A stretch of 64,000 bases of DNA from Devosia sp. (GTDB lineage: Bacteria; Pseudomonadota; Alphaproteobacteria; Rhizobiales; Devosiaceae). Below are positions 63,570 through 64,000 of the stretch, piece by piece. Position 1 is the stretch's first letter. Each line of letters begins with the position of its first letter. The notes below the pieces were generated by a model. It made no database searches, was not told the DNA's origin, and saw nothing but the letters and a program-made list of their open reading frames with translations. Position numbers and translations under genes: made by a program. The DNA lies in contig JADGNE010000006.1 in assembly GCA_015234425.1 (NCBI GenBank), forward strand, positions 310,001 through 374,000, in the 5' to 3' direction.

Positions 63570-64000
<431 letters not shown>

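Overview
The window looks like chromosomal DNA of a GC-rich alphaproteobacterium, most likely of the order Hyphomicrobiales and possibly Devosia-like. This is an inference from the high GC of all coding regions, the five complete ABC importers with binding proteins, the tightly overlapping ATGA-coupled operons, and the short GC-rich palindromic repeats. No rRNA, tRNA, phage, IS element or CRISPR array was seen. Almost all of the DNA is catabolic or transport operons, each with its own regulator.

Layout. 1-1000: the tail of a LuxR-type regulator, then a stand-alone BTAD (SARP-like) regulator. 992-5649 (minus): dTDP-L-rhamnose operon rfbA-rfbC-rfbB-rfbD followed by an L-2-hydroxyglutarate oxidase. 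5937-13181 (minus): a peptide-type ABC importer (binding protein, two permeases, fused double ATPase), a class-C serine hydrolase and AnmK, which reads as uptake and recycling of cell-wall (anhydro-muramyl) fragments. 13370-14359: an exported M23-like protein. 14473-21806 (minus): a sugar ABC importer with an argininosuccinate-lyase-like enzyme, a PfkB kinase and NagB. Divergent from it (22010-26463) lie a ROK repressor, a cytosolic PIG-L deacetylase and a DMT transporter. A second, Tat-exported PIG-L paralogue (26567-29080) has the same promoter motif. Together these suggest use of an N-acetyl-amino-sugar conjugate.

29322-38236: an intrinsic terminator, a decayed GntR/FCD remnant and a Gfo/Idh oxidoreductase (minus), then PhyH dioxygenase, a second sugar ABC importer and a cytosolic (alpha/alpha)6 glycosidase (plus). 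38256-42670: two small exported four-cysteine proteins, a beta-helix protein with two RTX modules, and an FkbM methyltransferase. 42923-50124 (minus): a peptide-type ABC importer ending in a GH51 alpha-L-arabinofuranosidase. A divergent FadR-type regulator follows at 50235. Its candidate operator recurs almost identically before the FMN hydroxyacid oxidase gene at 52789, next to a LigI-like lactonase/amidohydrolase and an RraA-like protein.

54165-63508: an AtuA-family protein and its separate C-terminal-domain protein, a peptide ABC importer whose binding-protein gene is frameshifted, and a carboxylesterase. All are divergent from a GntR/FCD regulator across a near-perfect 26-bp palindrome. 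The window ends inside a thiolase gene (minus).

Start codons were chosen from ribosome-binding sites, overlaps and family length. Functions come from motifs read by eye, so exact substrates of transporters and hydrolases remain unproven.
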